From Brachyhypopomus gauderio (taxonomy: Eukaryota; Chordata; Actinopteri; Gymnotiformes; Hypopomidae): DNA of 64,000 bases. The notes beneath the pieces were generated by a model. It worked only from the letters and a program-made list of their open reading frames with translations, ran no database searches and was not told the DNA's origin. How positions within the stretch are numbered: position 1 is the stretch's first letter; every line of letters begins with the position of its first letter. A program made the translations under genes and the position numbers. The stretch spans positions 62,501-126,500 of the forward strand of contig NW_027506890.1 of assembly GCF_052324685.1 (NCBI RefSeq), in the 5' to 3' direction. Positions 11,828-26,359 of the stretch are shown in pieces.

Positions 11828-12871
11828 GGGGCGGGGAGGTTTCTGTATATGAAGTACATCATACGCAGAGAACCCACATAGCAATGACTAGGCTGACCAC
11901 ACAGAGAGGATGAGAGGATGGATTTGAGAGGGAGGCTGGTCCTCTTTTAAGCTAAATGACTGTCAAGAGAGCAAAGGATAGAAGAAGTGGAGAGCAGAAG
12001 CTGTAAGCAAGATTCTGTAGGTCGCTGTTTCCTAACCCCACACACACACACATACACACACAAAAGGCCCATTGAAAGAGGCCTGACACCTGATAGTGTT
12101 TCCCAGTGCGAAGTCCAGGAGAATGGCCTCCTTGTGAGGTATGCATTCCTGCACAGCTACACTGCTGAGGACACCCTCCCACACACACACCCCCACACAC
12201 ATGTAGCCCAGGGGCATAGAAGCTGCTACGTGTGCACCTTAAGGGAACTTTAATAGCACGGTACGAGTCTTGCAGCATAATTCTTTGAATGACACTGCTC
12301 CCGTAAACATTTGCTACGTTACATTAAAGCAGAAGCCATGGGAAGGCCTGGATCAGTAATGCACCTTTGAAATGGTCACAGAGAAAGCAGAAATTGTTGA
12401 GAGTTTGGAGCAGCTGTTGGCCGAGAGAAGGAGCGGGACTGTGTCCTCCAAGAGACACGCAATGAAATCTCACAACTAAAGAATCTCCCATAGTTCTCAA
12501 AGAAAGCGTGCGACTGGGAAATGGAGCCAAAGAAATGCGTGTATACTTACTGGCTTCCGCTTTGACTTTATCCATCTCAGCCAGCAAAGCCACTTCTCTA
12601 TCCATAAGACTGAGAAAGAAAGAAAACAAATTAAAGTTATTAAAGGGAAGATGAGGGGAAGGTAAGGGAGGTGACTGATTTGTTTGTTCCATTTTTCAGG
12701 TAGCCATTAGCCAACCACTGTGCTCCATCTGCACTACTCTAAATCTTTTCTTCGGTCACCAGGTGTCCGAGTATAGTGCAGTCACCAGGTGTCTGAGTAT
12801 AGTGCTGTAAAGATTAGAATGAGGACAGAGGTGGAAACAAAGGTAACACGTTGAGCAGACCAAAGGTTCTC

Positions 12872-12932
<61 letters not shown>

Positions 12933-15900
12933 TTCATGGTGGCTGCAGCTCTTAAGCTGCTGAAAGCATCAACACCAGCTCTGATGCAATGCACTATAAA
13001 ATACTGTTAAAGTCTAGATTCAACATTATTAATGACACTCCATAAAGAGCAACCCCATAATGAAGTTTGTCATGACCACCTGGACTCTAATAAGAAGGTC
13101 TGATAATCAGCCTCAGTTGTAATAAGCACGAGTGAAGTAGCTAAAGAGAGATCTACTCGAGGATTTATACCAAACGCCAACAACTCCAGGAAGGTCTTGG
13201 CCTCCCAGTCGAGGCTGCGTGGGCACAGGGCGAATGGTGGCGTGCCTGTGCTAATCTTACATAGACCCCATACATCCACCTTCACCCTCGTCTGCAGCTG
13301 ATAGCATTGTGTAAACCAATAACATCCTGTCAGCTTAGTGCAACGTGGTTCTGCCTTGCTGTACCCTTATCACAGCCCCACGGTCCCTGTTTTGAGTTTC
13401 TGTTTGTCCTGAACAGCAGAGAGAACAGACCCAGCCATCACTATGTAGACTACTGATCGGTTACTTACAGATGGAAAACTTGTTGCTGTGGCAACAGCAG
13501 TCTCAATGTCACAGGAAAGACTAAATCACCAAATTCCCCAAAAGAACATTCAGAGTATAAACAGACAAAAATAACCAGTACTGATCATAGATCTTTAACA
13601 ATAAACTGCATCTCTTGGCTCTTACGTTTCTACTGGCTAGTTAGTTATGGAATGTTTTAAATGGTTAACGTGACATGACCCACAAACAGAAAGTGATTGT
13701 TAAACAGCAGTTGACCAGTCAGGGTAGGGGAAAGACTTATTATTATTACTTATTTTATCAAAGGTATATGCCAAAGATTAAATATACTGGACTCAAAAGT
13801 TTAAATTTCCTTTCAATATACAGTGGGAGGAAAAGTTCAAAAACAAAACGAACACTCAAGCAAACCACAGATCCCTGAACCACTCCACTACAGCAGGACT
13901 TGAAGGCCTCTTGTACCCCCCGCTGCTTATGATCACTCTCCTGAGAGCACCGATACACTTGTTTAAGCAGCACGTTCATGCGTGCGTAGGATCTCATGTC
14001 CCAAGTGTGGGGAAAGAGAGAGAGAACGATGGAAAATCTTACCAGCTCTGCAGCTCTGCAAAGGTCTGCTTCATCGTCTTGATGGAAGAGTCCATCTCCT
14101 CCTTCACCACCACTCTGTACCGCGTCAGTGACGCTGTACACCGCTGCAGATCCTTCACCGAGCGATCAATGTTCGGTGCTGGGAAACACAGACAGATGTG
14201 GGGGGAGGGAGAGAGGGAGAGAGAGAGAGAGAAAATGCCACAGAACAGATGTTTGCCAACTGCCAATTATTCATATAACCAAAAGAGGCCACTAGGTGGT
14301 TTCCATTGCTTTACAACGCCTGTCCTCTTGCAACGATTGCAATGTTATGTGGTTTCAAAACCTCCCAGTGACGATGTGAAAGTGAAATGAAATGATCTTT
14401 GGAGGGAAAAAAGGCAGTGGGGATGGGTTGAGGGACAGAGGAAACTTCAACACGAGGCTACAATGAAACGATAACAGAGTGGATCCACAAGGATACCAGA
14501 GCCCAGATGGTGATCAGGTCTACGTCCTGCTCTGAGCAGTGCTTCAACTGGTCACATATCAAAAGCACATTCAAACAAGCAGAGTTGTCCAGAGACGGTC
14601 AGTAGAGTTAGAGGACGGCCTGGGACATTTAAGCCCTCCTAGGAACACACACCTGCCTTGTGCTAAGTGCCAGTAGGGCCCCGTGTTGTCTCGGCCATGC
14701 GAACAGAATGAGTTTCTTTGTCTCTAGTACTCTGCCTTGCTTCAGGACTTTCTCAAGAGGCTTCTGGGAGTTGGGTGCATACAGGAGCTCACTCTGAAGC
14801 CCATAAGAGTGCTCTGGCTGTAGTATGTCTTGAATAATAGAAGCACTGTACAACACCTGGTCTCTCACCATCAAAACCCTCAGCTGTCAGCCCGCTCCAA
14901 GTTGGTCAAAAGTAGTTTAACGCTTGTGACTCTCGAATGGTTATCCGGTCTTCAACACCTTAGTAACCTCAAGGTTTTTTATTTTTATTTTTTTATTTAA
15001 ACACTCCATACCAAGTGCCAAACTTCCCTATTTGGCTTTGCAGTTGGGAGCGATATTTACTGTATTCCTCTGCTCAGACACATTTACAACAGAAGGCCTC
15101 ATGATGAGATGGGAAATCTAAAAGAGCATTTGGAACGAGACAGTACTCAAAGAGATTAGACTGTGAGGGACCATCCAGCTCCTGATTCACAGAAAGAAGA
15201 GCTTTATTGAGCCACAGACACTAATGCCTTGAATGTGTTCTCTTTTCTGATTCCCTTCAATAGAGGGCCTTTACTGAGCTGCTGGAAGTACATGAAGCTC
15301 GCTGTTCTCAAGCACTGCTTATGGACTTCAATCAGCTTCACACCGACTATTTCTGAGAAGTTAAATTTGGGACTGGTGGTTTGTGTGCCCGAGAGAGTGG
15401 CTGAAAAACGAGTTTCTGACGGAACAAGTAGAAGAGGAACAGGAAGGTCTGGATGAGAGGACAAGACAGAGTTGTAAAGACACTCCCCAAAATCACATAC
15501 TTCTTTGGACACAATTACCATATATTTTCAGAAGCACTGAGTAAAGCCAAGATCACTAGACAGTCTGCCACTCATTAGCAATTAGCTATAATTGCACATT
15601 GGTGTACGAAAGAGGAGCATGTTTGATGAAATTGTTTTATAGTGGGAAATTATGGGAAAGTGAAGGATTCAAATAGAACTGTGGGGCCACTTGTTCCCAT
15701 CAGTAAAATCTATAGAATCTTTACACGACTCTTTTCTTCCTTTCTTTTGAGATGTGTGTTTTTGTTCATTTACCAATTTTTCTGGCTGCAGATGAGCCAT
15801 GCTGGCCATCATCATAGGGAAAGAGAGTTCCCAGAGAAGCATTGTGGGAGGTTGTAGAAGTTCTGTGGCGGGACTTGGTGCCACGGGAACTCTGGTGATT

Positions 15901-18900
15901 GTGGCGAGCACCAGTATTGGCCCCTTGCTGGGGGGCTGGGGTCGTCGTTGGGGTTAGACTCTTCTGGGACTCTGCCTCTCCACCTGTACAATAAGTGGTT
16001 AAACGAAGAACAAAGCTTTGGTCAGAAGGAATGCATCCATTTGTTTTCATTTCAACACCAGGAACATCCGGGACAGCTAGGGACGATTTATGGTTTGAAA
16101 TGCTTGTGCAGGCCTTGAGCTACCATGTCCAAAAGTCATGCAGAAAGCAGCTGTCTTAGGTGGAATATAGAGGGCTCATCATGTTTATGTCTGGGAATTT
16201 GTACAAACCCCAACCTTGAAGCTCATAGGGTATCTGCACATTTTTAAATCTCAAATTCAATGACTTTTAAGACCTTTTTAATACCTCTCACAAGAATAAT
16301 AATACTATTACTGGGGATGCAGGTGTGTTGGAGAACGAAAATTGTTGACGTTGTTGAGGCCGTATACTCCAATGCTAGGAATCTAGCACTAGGACCCTGG
16401 AGCGGTTATTTTCTGCATTAGCGCTAGATTCGGCAAAGTTCACATCGCGCCAGAACAACTGAACAACACACACTTATAATGATTTAATGCCTCCCCTCAT
16501 AAAATTCCAGACATTTTTAGGCCTTGAATATGGAAAACTAAATTTAAGACATTTTAAGACTTTTTAAGGACCCGCGGGTACCCTGTCATGCAACTTATGG
16601 AACAAGAAAAGCACACCCAATTACGATAGAGGAAAATCTGTAGATATATTCCACCAAGAAGAATTGATTTGAGGCCCCTAATTGTTTAGGTGTGTCATTA
16701 TTAATATGTGCTGTGATGTATGACCAAATATTTTTCATTGCCTGCAAACAGTCAATCTTTCGAAAAGCTGAGGGGAAAACCGATGATGACTGGCACTACC
16801 TGTGGTGTCAGAAAGCTCAGTTGTAGCCGGTTCCGATTCAAGCTCAGCTGCGTCCAGGGAGGCGGAGTCTAGCTGCTCACTCAGGGAGTCCAGCGACTCA
16901 CCGTCAGCACCAGCGGAACCATTGGCATGGAAACCATTTACCGCCCCTGCACATTCCGCCTCTGGTGGTGGGACCGATTCAGACGGGATGGGGTCTACCT
17001 GAGCGTCAGGCTGCGATTTGGGCTTCTTTTTTTTCTTGGGCTGTCAACCAATAAACAAATCAATCAATAAACAAACAAAAAGTAAAAATAAAGTTCAACT
17101 GCACCGACACACAAAGTTCATTTACAAACCATCATAAAGAAATACATGGAATAACCTTCTTGCAAACTAATTTCTAAATGAAGAATTACAATTATATGAA
17201 AAAAAATAGAAAAACTATTATTCCTATCCATAAATGCTCAATAGAATAAAAGCAATATAACACACAACTACTATAGAGATTAAACCGGCAAATGTCCTCA
17301 CATGCTCCCTACATCGTCTTCTGAACGATCACCATCACGGTTTCTTACATCTGGTTTGGGTCATGCATGATACTGGGCTTTCTCAAATGTGAACGCTGTC
17401 CTTTGCTGATGTAATTGTGATAATTTTGGCAAACATACAGTACTACAAGCATATACAATGCTGCTTGAAAGCTTGTGAACCACCCAAAACATTTATTTAT
17501 TAATGAAATGAACATCTGAATCTCAATTTGTAAAGCAGACCTTCTAAACAAAGGAACACAGAAAAGAAAAAATATATTTTCATTTATTATACACAATAAT
17601 AAAATACTGAATAAAAATGGAAAATCTGCCAAGTGTGAAATTGTGAACTCTTAGCTTGTGGCACCTCCTTTTGCAGACATTACATTAATCAAACGTCTAC
17701 TGTGACCACAAACGAGCGTCTCACAAATGACCCGTCAGAGAAAGGTTGGAGGAACCGCCTGCTTCAGATCTTGCCACAGCATTTCTATGGGACTGAGGTC
17801 CAGACTTTGAGCAGGCCAATCCAGATTGCAAATCTTCTTTCTCTTAAACCATTCCTTGGTAGTTTTGTTGGAATACTTTGGCTGTCTTGTTGCATAATGC
17901 ATTTCCATCACAACGTCAACTCTCTGACTGATGACAGGAGAGTTTGTTGGAAATTGACGGTTCCCTGGATAATATGGAGTCATCCAGGTCCAGAGGCAAA
18001 AAACAAAGCCCAGACCTCCACATTTCCACCACCATGCTTCACTGTTGGGAGGAGGTTCTTCTCTTTATATGCAGTGTTGACTTTTCTCCAAACATGGTGC
18101 CTTTGATTGTGGCCAAATAATTGCATTTTGGACTCATGCGACCAGAGAATGGACTTCCAGAAAGCCTTGGGTTTGTTCATGTTGAAGTTTAAATGGGCAA
18201 CTTTGGTCTTCTCTTGAGAGCTGCCCACTTCTGTGCAGAGTAGCAGTGATGCCATTTCCCTTCATTTGTAAATTATTTGTCTTACGGCGGTTGGTTGGAG
18301 TTGGAATCATTTGGAGATGGTCTTGTAGCTTTCCCCAGACTGGTGGGCCGTCAACACCTTCTTCCCGATGTCCTCAGATGTCTTTTCCTCTCAGCATTGT
18401 TAATCAGTGTGCTTTACACATTGGCATGACAGTGGTTTGGTTGGTTTCCTCTCCCTTTTAATCAGTGTGGCTCAAATCTTTCCCTAAGGATGTCTCATTT
18501 GATTGGTCTGCTTAATTGATCATGCATGTGTTTCATCCGAGTCATTCACCTAATTGACTTTACCAATGCAGCTGTGGTTCGTTTACCTTTGCACATGCTC
18601 TGATTCCATGTTTCATGTAGTAAGCTGACAACTCGCACATTTCCCTCAAAACAACTAAATGGAATTGATTACCATAAACCTGGCATTTCATATAAAAAAA
18701 ACTGATGATATAATAAGAGAATCATGGTAAAACAGAAAACTCTAAATCAGTCAAGGAATTCACAAACTTTCAAGCAGCACTGTATGTGTGACAGCAACAG
18801 GTGCTGCGAGTTTTGAAAGGAATCTCCCCATAGAGCAACTACTAAGCAAGAAAACCTTTTCGTGTCCGGCAAAAGACCAAAAGACCATACATCCTTGTGA

Positions 18901-21196
18901 CACTATATTTAGCCCGAGCGTGTCTACACGGCTGTGACGTGGGCCAGTGCTGTGCGTCACTCTGCTGGCACACACCTTCTTTTTACCAGTGACATTCCAT
19001 TCCTTCAGGATCTCCACTGCGCTGCCTGGGGGTAGAAAAAAGGGACGAGTGAATATTTTGAGATGGTGTCACTGGTAGCTGTCAAAGCCGAACATTCTGG
19101 GTATGGTTCAACTACAATCTGAAACAGTAAACATTTCCCCAGCATGACTCAAATGCATCGGTGACTTGGTGTGAGGTAAGCTAAGCCAGTTGAGCTTCCT
19201 GGAAAGAAACTCGATAGACAGAGCACAACTATGCAAGTTTCTCTTCAATGATATTGCTTTACTAACTCCAATGTAGTTTGGCAAAATGACACACTTTGTT
19301 CACGAGTTCATGACATCTGAAGTATGTCATATTCCACAACTACAGAATTATAATGCTCCGATATAATAATGTAATAATAATAAGAAAAATAAGAATTATA
19401 AAAACAATGCGAATATGAACACTATTAATAAGCTTAGAAGGTTGTTGTCATAGACCAATACAAGACCTAAAATTAGTAATAGCTTTATTTCTTTTTTTCC
19501 CCCCGTATATGCCCAGTATATGGGCATAAAATATTCTGAAGGGAACCTTGAACAATAAACAATATAAACAGTGCAGTGCTAGTACTTTTTAGTGATCCAA
19601 CCTGTGGAGTCTGCATTAGTCACATAATTTAACTCTAAATCATGCCAATGTAATACAATGTCTCTGAAGAATACATTATAACTACAAGGAAATCTTTCTA
19701 AACAGCAGTGATCTCCACAGTAACACCATTTGAAAAGCTGCTTTGTTTCAATAACCAATTCCTTTGTGATTGGAATTCCACCATACCTGTGCTTGGGTGT
19801 GCGTATTCAGAACAAAAGACATGGGGAACCAACAGGAGACCGATACCAATCCAAAACAAACTTGGTCCTGGGTCACTCTTCACAGTGGTGTCCAAAGCTC
19901 ATGTCCACTGTATCCTACTCACCGCACACAGGCGAGCACACTCAGAGCTACTAGGTGCACAGAGAGGTAATGAACTGCCGTACCTTCCACAAAGGCCTGC
20001 ACAGCCCGGTCCACGCTGTTCTCGAAGTGTTGCAGGACCAGGGCGATCTCGTTATTGCTTTTATTGGGAACCACCGCTCTCACTGCATTAATCTAGATGA
20101 GGTGACAGAGAGGGGGATGAGAAACCGAGGAAAGTAAGACGGGGATAAAGTGACTGCATGCGTGCATGTGTGTGTATATAAAGTACACTGGGAGTTGTCC
20201 GGATCTGAGAGAACAGCTGGGAGGAAATAACACATCAAAGAATTACTAGTGGGTGTGGGTGGACAAAAGCTGTCGGCATAGACCAATATAAGACCTAAAA
20301 TTAGTGATACTTTTTATTTATCCCCCCCCCCCCCCCCATATGCCCCAGTGTAATCACCATTTATTTAAAAATAGGGGCATAAAACTTTCTGAAGGGAACC
20401 TTTTAATTCAACCATCTATTTTCAATTCAGTTTGTTTCCCGAAATGTTTTGGAAATGTTCCTGAAAACATTCGAGACATCTGAGTGAGGGTGTACACGTG
20501 TGCAAATCGTGTGGCTATTTCACAACAGATTACTCATTACAGCTTTAGTTTCCCCCCGGAAGCAAAGAATGTGTTTTCACTGCTGCATATCTTATAATAT
20601 TACAGATACACAACATTGCATGTTATGGAAATCAAGAGATAATGCAAGAAAGACCAGTCCTGCGTGATTACATGCCTTCTAAAAACATTTTCCGGGAGTT
20701 ACCTCTAAATAACTAAATCTGCTTGCAAAATAAATATTTGATTATGCCATCAATTGGTGTTTGATGTTAGGGCAGCTCCTTTAGATTGTTTCTCTCTAAG
20801 CAAATCATATTTACTGCCTTGACAATGAAACTACAAAAAACACTACAATATAGCATAGACAATACAGGCTAGTTCAATTACAAAGAGGAGAGAAGGGAAG
20901 AGAGCACTCAAGCATTGCACTGATTACAGGCTTCAAGAATGCCAGACCTCTTAGGCTCTCCACATTCCCAAAGAGAAAAGCATTTAAAGCTTTATTACCT
21001 TCTCCTTCATCTTCTCAAACGTTCCTCCTTGAGACATCACCATTTTGGAGTGAGTGTCAAACACCACCCCTGACGGATCTACAAAAAGAGACAAAACCCA
21101 AAAGAAAATGCAGAGAGTTAAAGGTTCAGGTTAGACTTCTCCATTTGGAGCTTGGAGCTTGACAGTTCTGCACAGCTTGGCAGAGGGGGCGGGGGT

Positions 21197-21227
<31 letters not shown>

Positions 21228-24200
21228 CTTCCCTGCAAATATGTAGGTCAAGAGAACAGCCCAGAGAGAAGAGGAGGAGGAGGGAAGCAGAAAATCTGGG
21301 CAAAGACCCATTATAAAGGATTTGGTGACTTAAAGAAAACGCTGAACTTAAAATATTTTAAATCATTCTCACTTTCATAGTAGCAATGAAGTGGGGGAAA
21401 TGGTGAATCTGTCTGTTAATGGTGAAAAAAAGCCTTTGCTTATAGCACAACCAGCCTTTTTATAGAGCTGACCAAAACCTCTGAAGAAAGACGAAAAATA
21501 ACTTCTGAAAAATACATAATTTTCTTTCACAGAAGGCACACAAACATACAGACTTCTGTGCATAGCCTACATTTACCCAGTCATCCTCAAACATCTAAAA
21601 CCAAAGGCAGAGATTCCAAGACTCCAAGTTCCATCCCAGCCTAAACCTCCTGCCGCCCCTTAACCGTCCTCCCCCGCCCCTGCCCCCCCTGCCCCTCCCC
21701 CTTTCCCCTCCTCCTGTCCTGTTCCGTTCCTCCCCCCAGCTCCGTTTTCCTTCACAACCATGACTCACAAAGAGCTAAAGCAGAAAACAGTATGAAACGC
21801 CTCATACAGAAGTGGAGAAACTGAAAATACTTGTTGTCCACTTCATTTGGATAACTGGGCTGCCTTTCTGATATTTCCTTTTCCTTTCAAACGTGCACAC
21901 GAACCGAGGTGAAACGACAGCAACAGATCACTACCAGGAAACAAAAACTGTGCTAATTCTTCAGACACTTGTACTGAAGTAGTGACGTAAAGTCAGAGAA
22001 AGACACTAATAACTTTTTAGCCAAATGTATTCGAACGGAGAATTACAGAAATGCAATCAATGTTTATTTTGCAAATTCCCAGATCAGAACAGAATTCATA
22101 GGAGGTGCCAGAACATGCAGTAAAGGTTCCATACCTTTTCAGAGCTGCAAAATCCCACTTGTCTCTCTTGGTAAAGGAGAGTTGGACTATGACCATGAGG
22201 CAAACAGTTCTGATCAGTTGACCCTCACCCACATAATCAGGACAACCAACAAGAAGGCTAACACACTGACAGTGTGCATCTCCTCCAAAGTGTTGTAGAT
22301 GAGCAGGGTTCTGGGGTGTCTCCTAACTGCCACGTATTACTACCACTATTTGCACATACTCGTTTTTTTTTCAATATGTTTTTTCAACTACAGTCTGACA
22401 ATCCACATGCATCAAAATGTTCTACTTGTTGCTAAAAATCAAAAGATAGCTTTCAGAGATATTGGCCATTTTGATTGTAATTTCTGAAACATTTCCCAAA
22501 TTTTTTTAAAGTTTTTTTTAAATGTGCTTTTCATCCAATCTTAGCAACTGCTGACAACTGATACTCTATGTTCAGTAGTCTGCATTTAACAGCTGTCCCA
22601 TCAATACCCGCTCATCACAAACAGTATGCTCAGTCTGGCTCCAGTGTTTATGCCCTGTTTATCTTGGAAAACAACAGTTTTCCTGAACAAATGTTGAGAC
22701 AGTATGGTGTAACTGGTCAAGCTAACGCAACACTTTGTAGATAATTTATTTTTGTAGCCTAAATACTGAGAATAGTTTACACAGGTGTTTGAAAAGTTAA
22801 TCTATTTTTTCCATAATTTATTATATTTATAAAAACGTGCAAAAATGCTTTACATTCACATTTAAAATGCTTAGGTACGTAAATATTTAATAAAATAGTT
22901 CTGTAGTGTTATAATGAAAATGTTTGGTGTCTGATTAATTGTAGTGTTGATTGGGCATTCGCAGGAAAGTTTGAGCAAGTGATCGCGTTTCCTCAAATCA
23001 GTCATGTCAGTTCATCTTCACTTAGACTAGCTAGTTACAAAGTTTGGATAGGTACTTAAGTCTTGCAAGGCCAAGCTAATAGTCTGCTTCCTTACAACAA
23101 CAACATGTAGTTTACGTCTGCCTTAGCCTAGGAAACACTGACCTGACTATTAGCCAAATGATGGTGTCAAGCCTTCGAAGGACTTCACTGTGCGTTTAGA
23201 TTGGTCCGGTGATACAGACATGAATGGAGAACTCCTTCAGCTGGCCACACGTGTTCATGAACAATGCATTCACTCTATAAAATTTAACCGTGTGCGTCAT
23301 AACATTAACTAAAGTGTGACAGAATTCGATGTGGGGTGCATTCAGAGACACTCTTTTGCATACCTTGGTTGAGTTACTGTTGCCTTTCTATAAGCTCAAA
23401 CCAATCTCTGCCGTCAACACTGTGTTCTCGCCCAGAGAACTGCTGCTCACTGTATTTTTCTCTCTCATACTCTTTAAACCCTAGGAATGGTTGTGCATGA
23501 AAATCCCAGCAGTTTCTGAAATCCTCAGACCAGCTCACCTAGCACAAACAACCATGCCACATTCAAAGTCATTTAAATCACCTTTCTTCCCCCTTCTGAT
23601 GCTTTATTTGAACTATAGGAGGTTGTCTTGACCAATACAACAGGGCAAAATGCACAGAGTTGCAACCATGTCATTGGCTAATATTTGCGTTACCGAACAG
23701 TACAACAGCTGTACCTAATAAAATGGCCTGTGTATGTGTGTGTATTATACTTAAATCAAATACACAACATATTTCAGAACTCCATGAATGCAACATTCAG
23801 GACAACAAATTTAAACAAGTAAAATCCTTCAGTGAAGTACAGGTAAGGCAAAAAAACAAAACCACCAAGATCATCCTTCCACTTGGTCCAGGCTGGACAC
23901 CATTAAATATATAAGACGACCAGGATAAGAGTGACCAGCAAACATACTAGCATACTATTCATGTATTACCACATACATGTGCTTGTAGCTACATGCCATC
24001 TGAATATATCCCATGTATGCTTAGCTCCTTAGGAAGCTATCCATCAGGTCTATCTAATGTTAGTTAGCAAGCAAGTGAGCTAAACTAGAGAAATTATCTA
24101 GAATTGTTATTAAATGGTACCAAACATTTAAATTTAAGTACAATAGTAATTTCAAAATTCTAAATTGGAATGTAACTTACGACAAACAGATCTGTTATAT

Positions 24201-26359
24201 GCGTATTATTTTCAGTAAATGAATTATGCATTTCTTCAATATGTATCTGGAGGCTAAGAGAAGGTACTAGATAATCCAAAAGGAGAATCAACTATAAGGA
24301 CAAAAGACTCCCTTTTATTATGCTGAGTGTATAAAAATTAATGATAACATACAGGCAAACATGCACCTAGTTACAGGTTGAACTATCCAGACTATTACAT
24401 AAAGCACGTCAGCACTCAATGGATCAAAGAGCATTCACAAAAACCCAAAACACCTGCCTCTCATTTTGAGTTCGTTTTTGATACGGTTATAGTGGGAAGT
24501 CTTCCGATTAACCCCACAACACAAGCACGCAGAGCCTTGTATACTGCAAGCTTTCAGGGAGTGACCGACACAAACACCTTCAAGGCATCAAGCTGAAAGC
24601 ATTTGCAAGTGCATTTAAATGCAAATATTATATTTGCTAGACAAAGCAAGCAATGGCTAAGGCAGTGAGAGAATCTATTGAGCCACTGTTACTAATTTCT
24701 GCACAGTATCTTTTCTGCTGCCCACCATTTACGATATCGGCTGTAACCTTGTGTTTATAAAAACATCCCTGGATCGTCTCATATAACCATCCAGAAACTT
24801 GAGCCTTCGGTTTGTTGTGCTTGCTTCATCCAGACACCTCTACTTTTTCAATTAGCACAATCTGAAGAACTGTGGGGGCAGCACAGCTGAAAATGAACTA
24901 CGCTTAGACTCAGATTAAACTAGCATTAAAATCCCACGTCATGTTACACACCAGTCTGTCACATTCAGCTCTACCATAATAGTCTTTTATTGAGGATACT
25001 TAAAAACTACACATGACTCAACAAGGACAAGTCAGCTGTATTCTGGCAGAAGTGATACAGGAGATATGCTGAAGTTGGTAATTTCTTAGCTAGGGTTTTT
25101 GTTACTGACAGACTGAAAACAAGAGTACATTTTGTTTTCCTGAAGAAATGGAATACAGAAACCATTTTATTGGCACATAGGACTTCGCAACACAAGCCAC
25201 CTCTGAGAAATCCAGGCTACATAATCAGTCATCTGTAATGAAATACATGTTGCATGTTACACCCCCCATCGCTGCCTGAGGAGACTAAATCTATCCGTTT
25301 TAAGGGAGATGGGAAGTTGGGCAGGGCCTAGCACAAGATCTGTGTCAGGGAGGGTAGTACACTGCTGGGTACATGGACAAAGCTAATACATTACATCCTG
25401 AAGAAGGCAATAAAAGAGGGATTACTGCCCTCAGGGTGTTCAGTATAAGGTGCATATCTTTGGCTTTCCGTTTCATTACACGAATCACCTTTCACTGTCA
25501 TTACTGCCTGTGGTTCCAGGTTAACCGCACTATTATTGCAGCTCAGAGGCTACCACGAAGAGCCATGCTTAGCCTACTCAGACCCCTTTAAAACAACATG
25601 AGTGAAAGAAGAAACATACCCGCCAAACATGATTAGTTAATGTCATAAAGCACTGGCTCCCAGCACCATTATCCTATCAGAATTCAAACACTCTAAACTG
25701 AATTTGCAGAATTTTTCTTCATTTCAATTGAGATTCTGTGGCCTATCAAAATCAATGGCTTTTTTATTACTTGAACTTTGGCGTATCCTGGCTCATGGTA
25801 ACATAGGTTGAGCCAGGCTGATCTCGGACCTGCTTCGCAGACGTGTAATGACAAAAAGGAAGCAACTCAGATGAGCCTAGTTCAGTACCTACAGACAAGA
25901 ATGCCACAGCGGAGAAATAATGAAGGATCAAAATGACAAGACAGCCTGAAGAGGAAGTGAACCTTCTCATTTTTGTAAAGACACCCAAAGGAGGAGCTAT
26001 TGAGGATTTTAGGTCAAAAACATCACCTTGACATGTCGGAAAGACACCAAATCTCACACAAAGCAGCTGAAAAGAAGAATGTAAAAGAGTAGTAGTCACA
26101 TATGACAGAAAAAGAGAACAGGATACCTAATGCAGTCACAGATTATTAGACTGGTGTCTTACACACAGTCCCCACATACTGTACTACACAGAAAAGGAGG
26201 CATAGGGAAGAGTCATTTCAAAGGGATGGGTCCGGACACTGTGGATAGGGCACACAGAAATCCTTCATTGGAAAAGAAAAAATTAACAGAACAACATGAC
26301 AGCGCCTTCAGATGACAGTGTCTATAGTACTTACCCTTATGACTGTTCCTCTTTGCCAT
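10452..26359 (-). CDS. spats2: Spermatogenesis-associated serine-rich protein 2
   Basis: Twelve coding exons join in phase: 26359-26335, 21078-20999, 20092-19984, 19025-18976, 17040-16800, 15983-15774, 14178-14043, 12609-12551, 11355-11246, 11157-11055, 10972-10821 and 10724-10452; 515 residues (about 545 in human, from memory). The N-terminus (residues about 27-90) has the UBA-like block INAVRA...PNKSNNEI, then [13 protein letters not shown] and a Lys-rich stretch. Residues about 105-240 are acidic/Ser-rich linker. The core follows: [55 protein letters not shown], predicted coiled coil. The tail is Arg/Gly/Ser/Gln-rich and ends [22 protein letters not shown] and the GLPQR end favour SPATS2 over SPATS2L. 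The protein is poorly characterised; its paralogue SPATS2L is a stress-granule/nucleolar protein. ATG 26359 follows a 5' UTR part of the exon from 26414. Confidence 0.93.
11377..11419. repeat. (CA)n and CACG-rich tract next to a spats2 acceptor
   Basis: With interrupted ACGC/ACAC units back to about 11358, this forms a TG-rich tract on the coding strand, running almost up to the acceptor of the exon starting at 11355. Confidence 0.9.
11733..11822. repeat. (AG)n microsatellite in a spats2 intron
   Basis: About 45 uninterrupted AG units. Confidence 0.95.
12875..12929. repeat. (AG)n microsatellite in a spats2 intron
   Basis: About 27 AG units. Confidence 0.95.
17456..18782 (-). mobile_element. 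Tc1/mariner-family transposon, inactive, in a spats2 intron
   Basis: The ends are inverted repeats: left CAATGCTGCTTGAAAG, right (reverse complement) CAGTGCTGCTTGAAAG, with similarity running about 25 bases, each flanked by TA, the Tc1 target. The length, 1327 bases, is typical. The minus strand keeps transposase blocks in broken frames: ILWSHES...LFGHNQ...VWRK...PTVKHGGG (18255-17980) and KTTKEWF...[16 protein letters not shown] (about 17870-17745). The first catalytic Asp of the DDE triad is replaced (WSHES instead of WSDES), the second block is eroded, and stops interrupt the frame. It sits between the spats2 exons ending at 18976 and starting at 17040. Confidence 0.92.
19445..19549. repeat. 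Dispersed repeat copy A
   Basis: Shares the blocks TAGACCAATA, AGACCTAAAATTAGT, a T-rich then C-rich stretch, a GGGCATAAA block and CTGAAGGGAACCTT with 20270-20400, in the same orientation. Confidence 0.85.
20270..20400. repeat. Dispersed repeat copy B
   Basis: Second copy of the element at 19445-19549, about 0.8 kb away. It has a longer C run and an extra segment before GGGGCATAAA. The two copies flank the spats2 exon at 19984-20092. Confidence 0.85.
21079..26334 (-). other. spats2 intron between the first two coding exons
   Basis: More than 5 kb of AT-rich intron. A G run of 29 lies just outside it at 21197-21225 in the next part of the same intronic flank, and a C/T-rich stretch lies at 21650-21735. 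No exon, RNA gene or recognisable transposon was seen. Confidence 0.5.
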
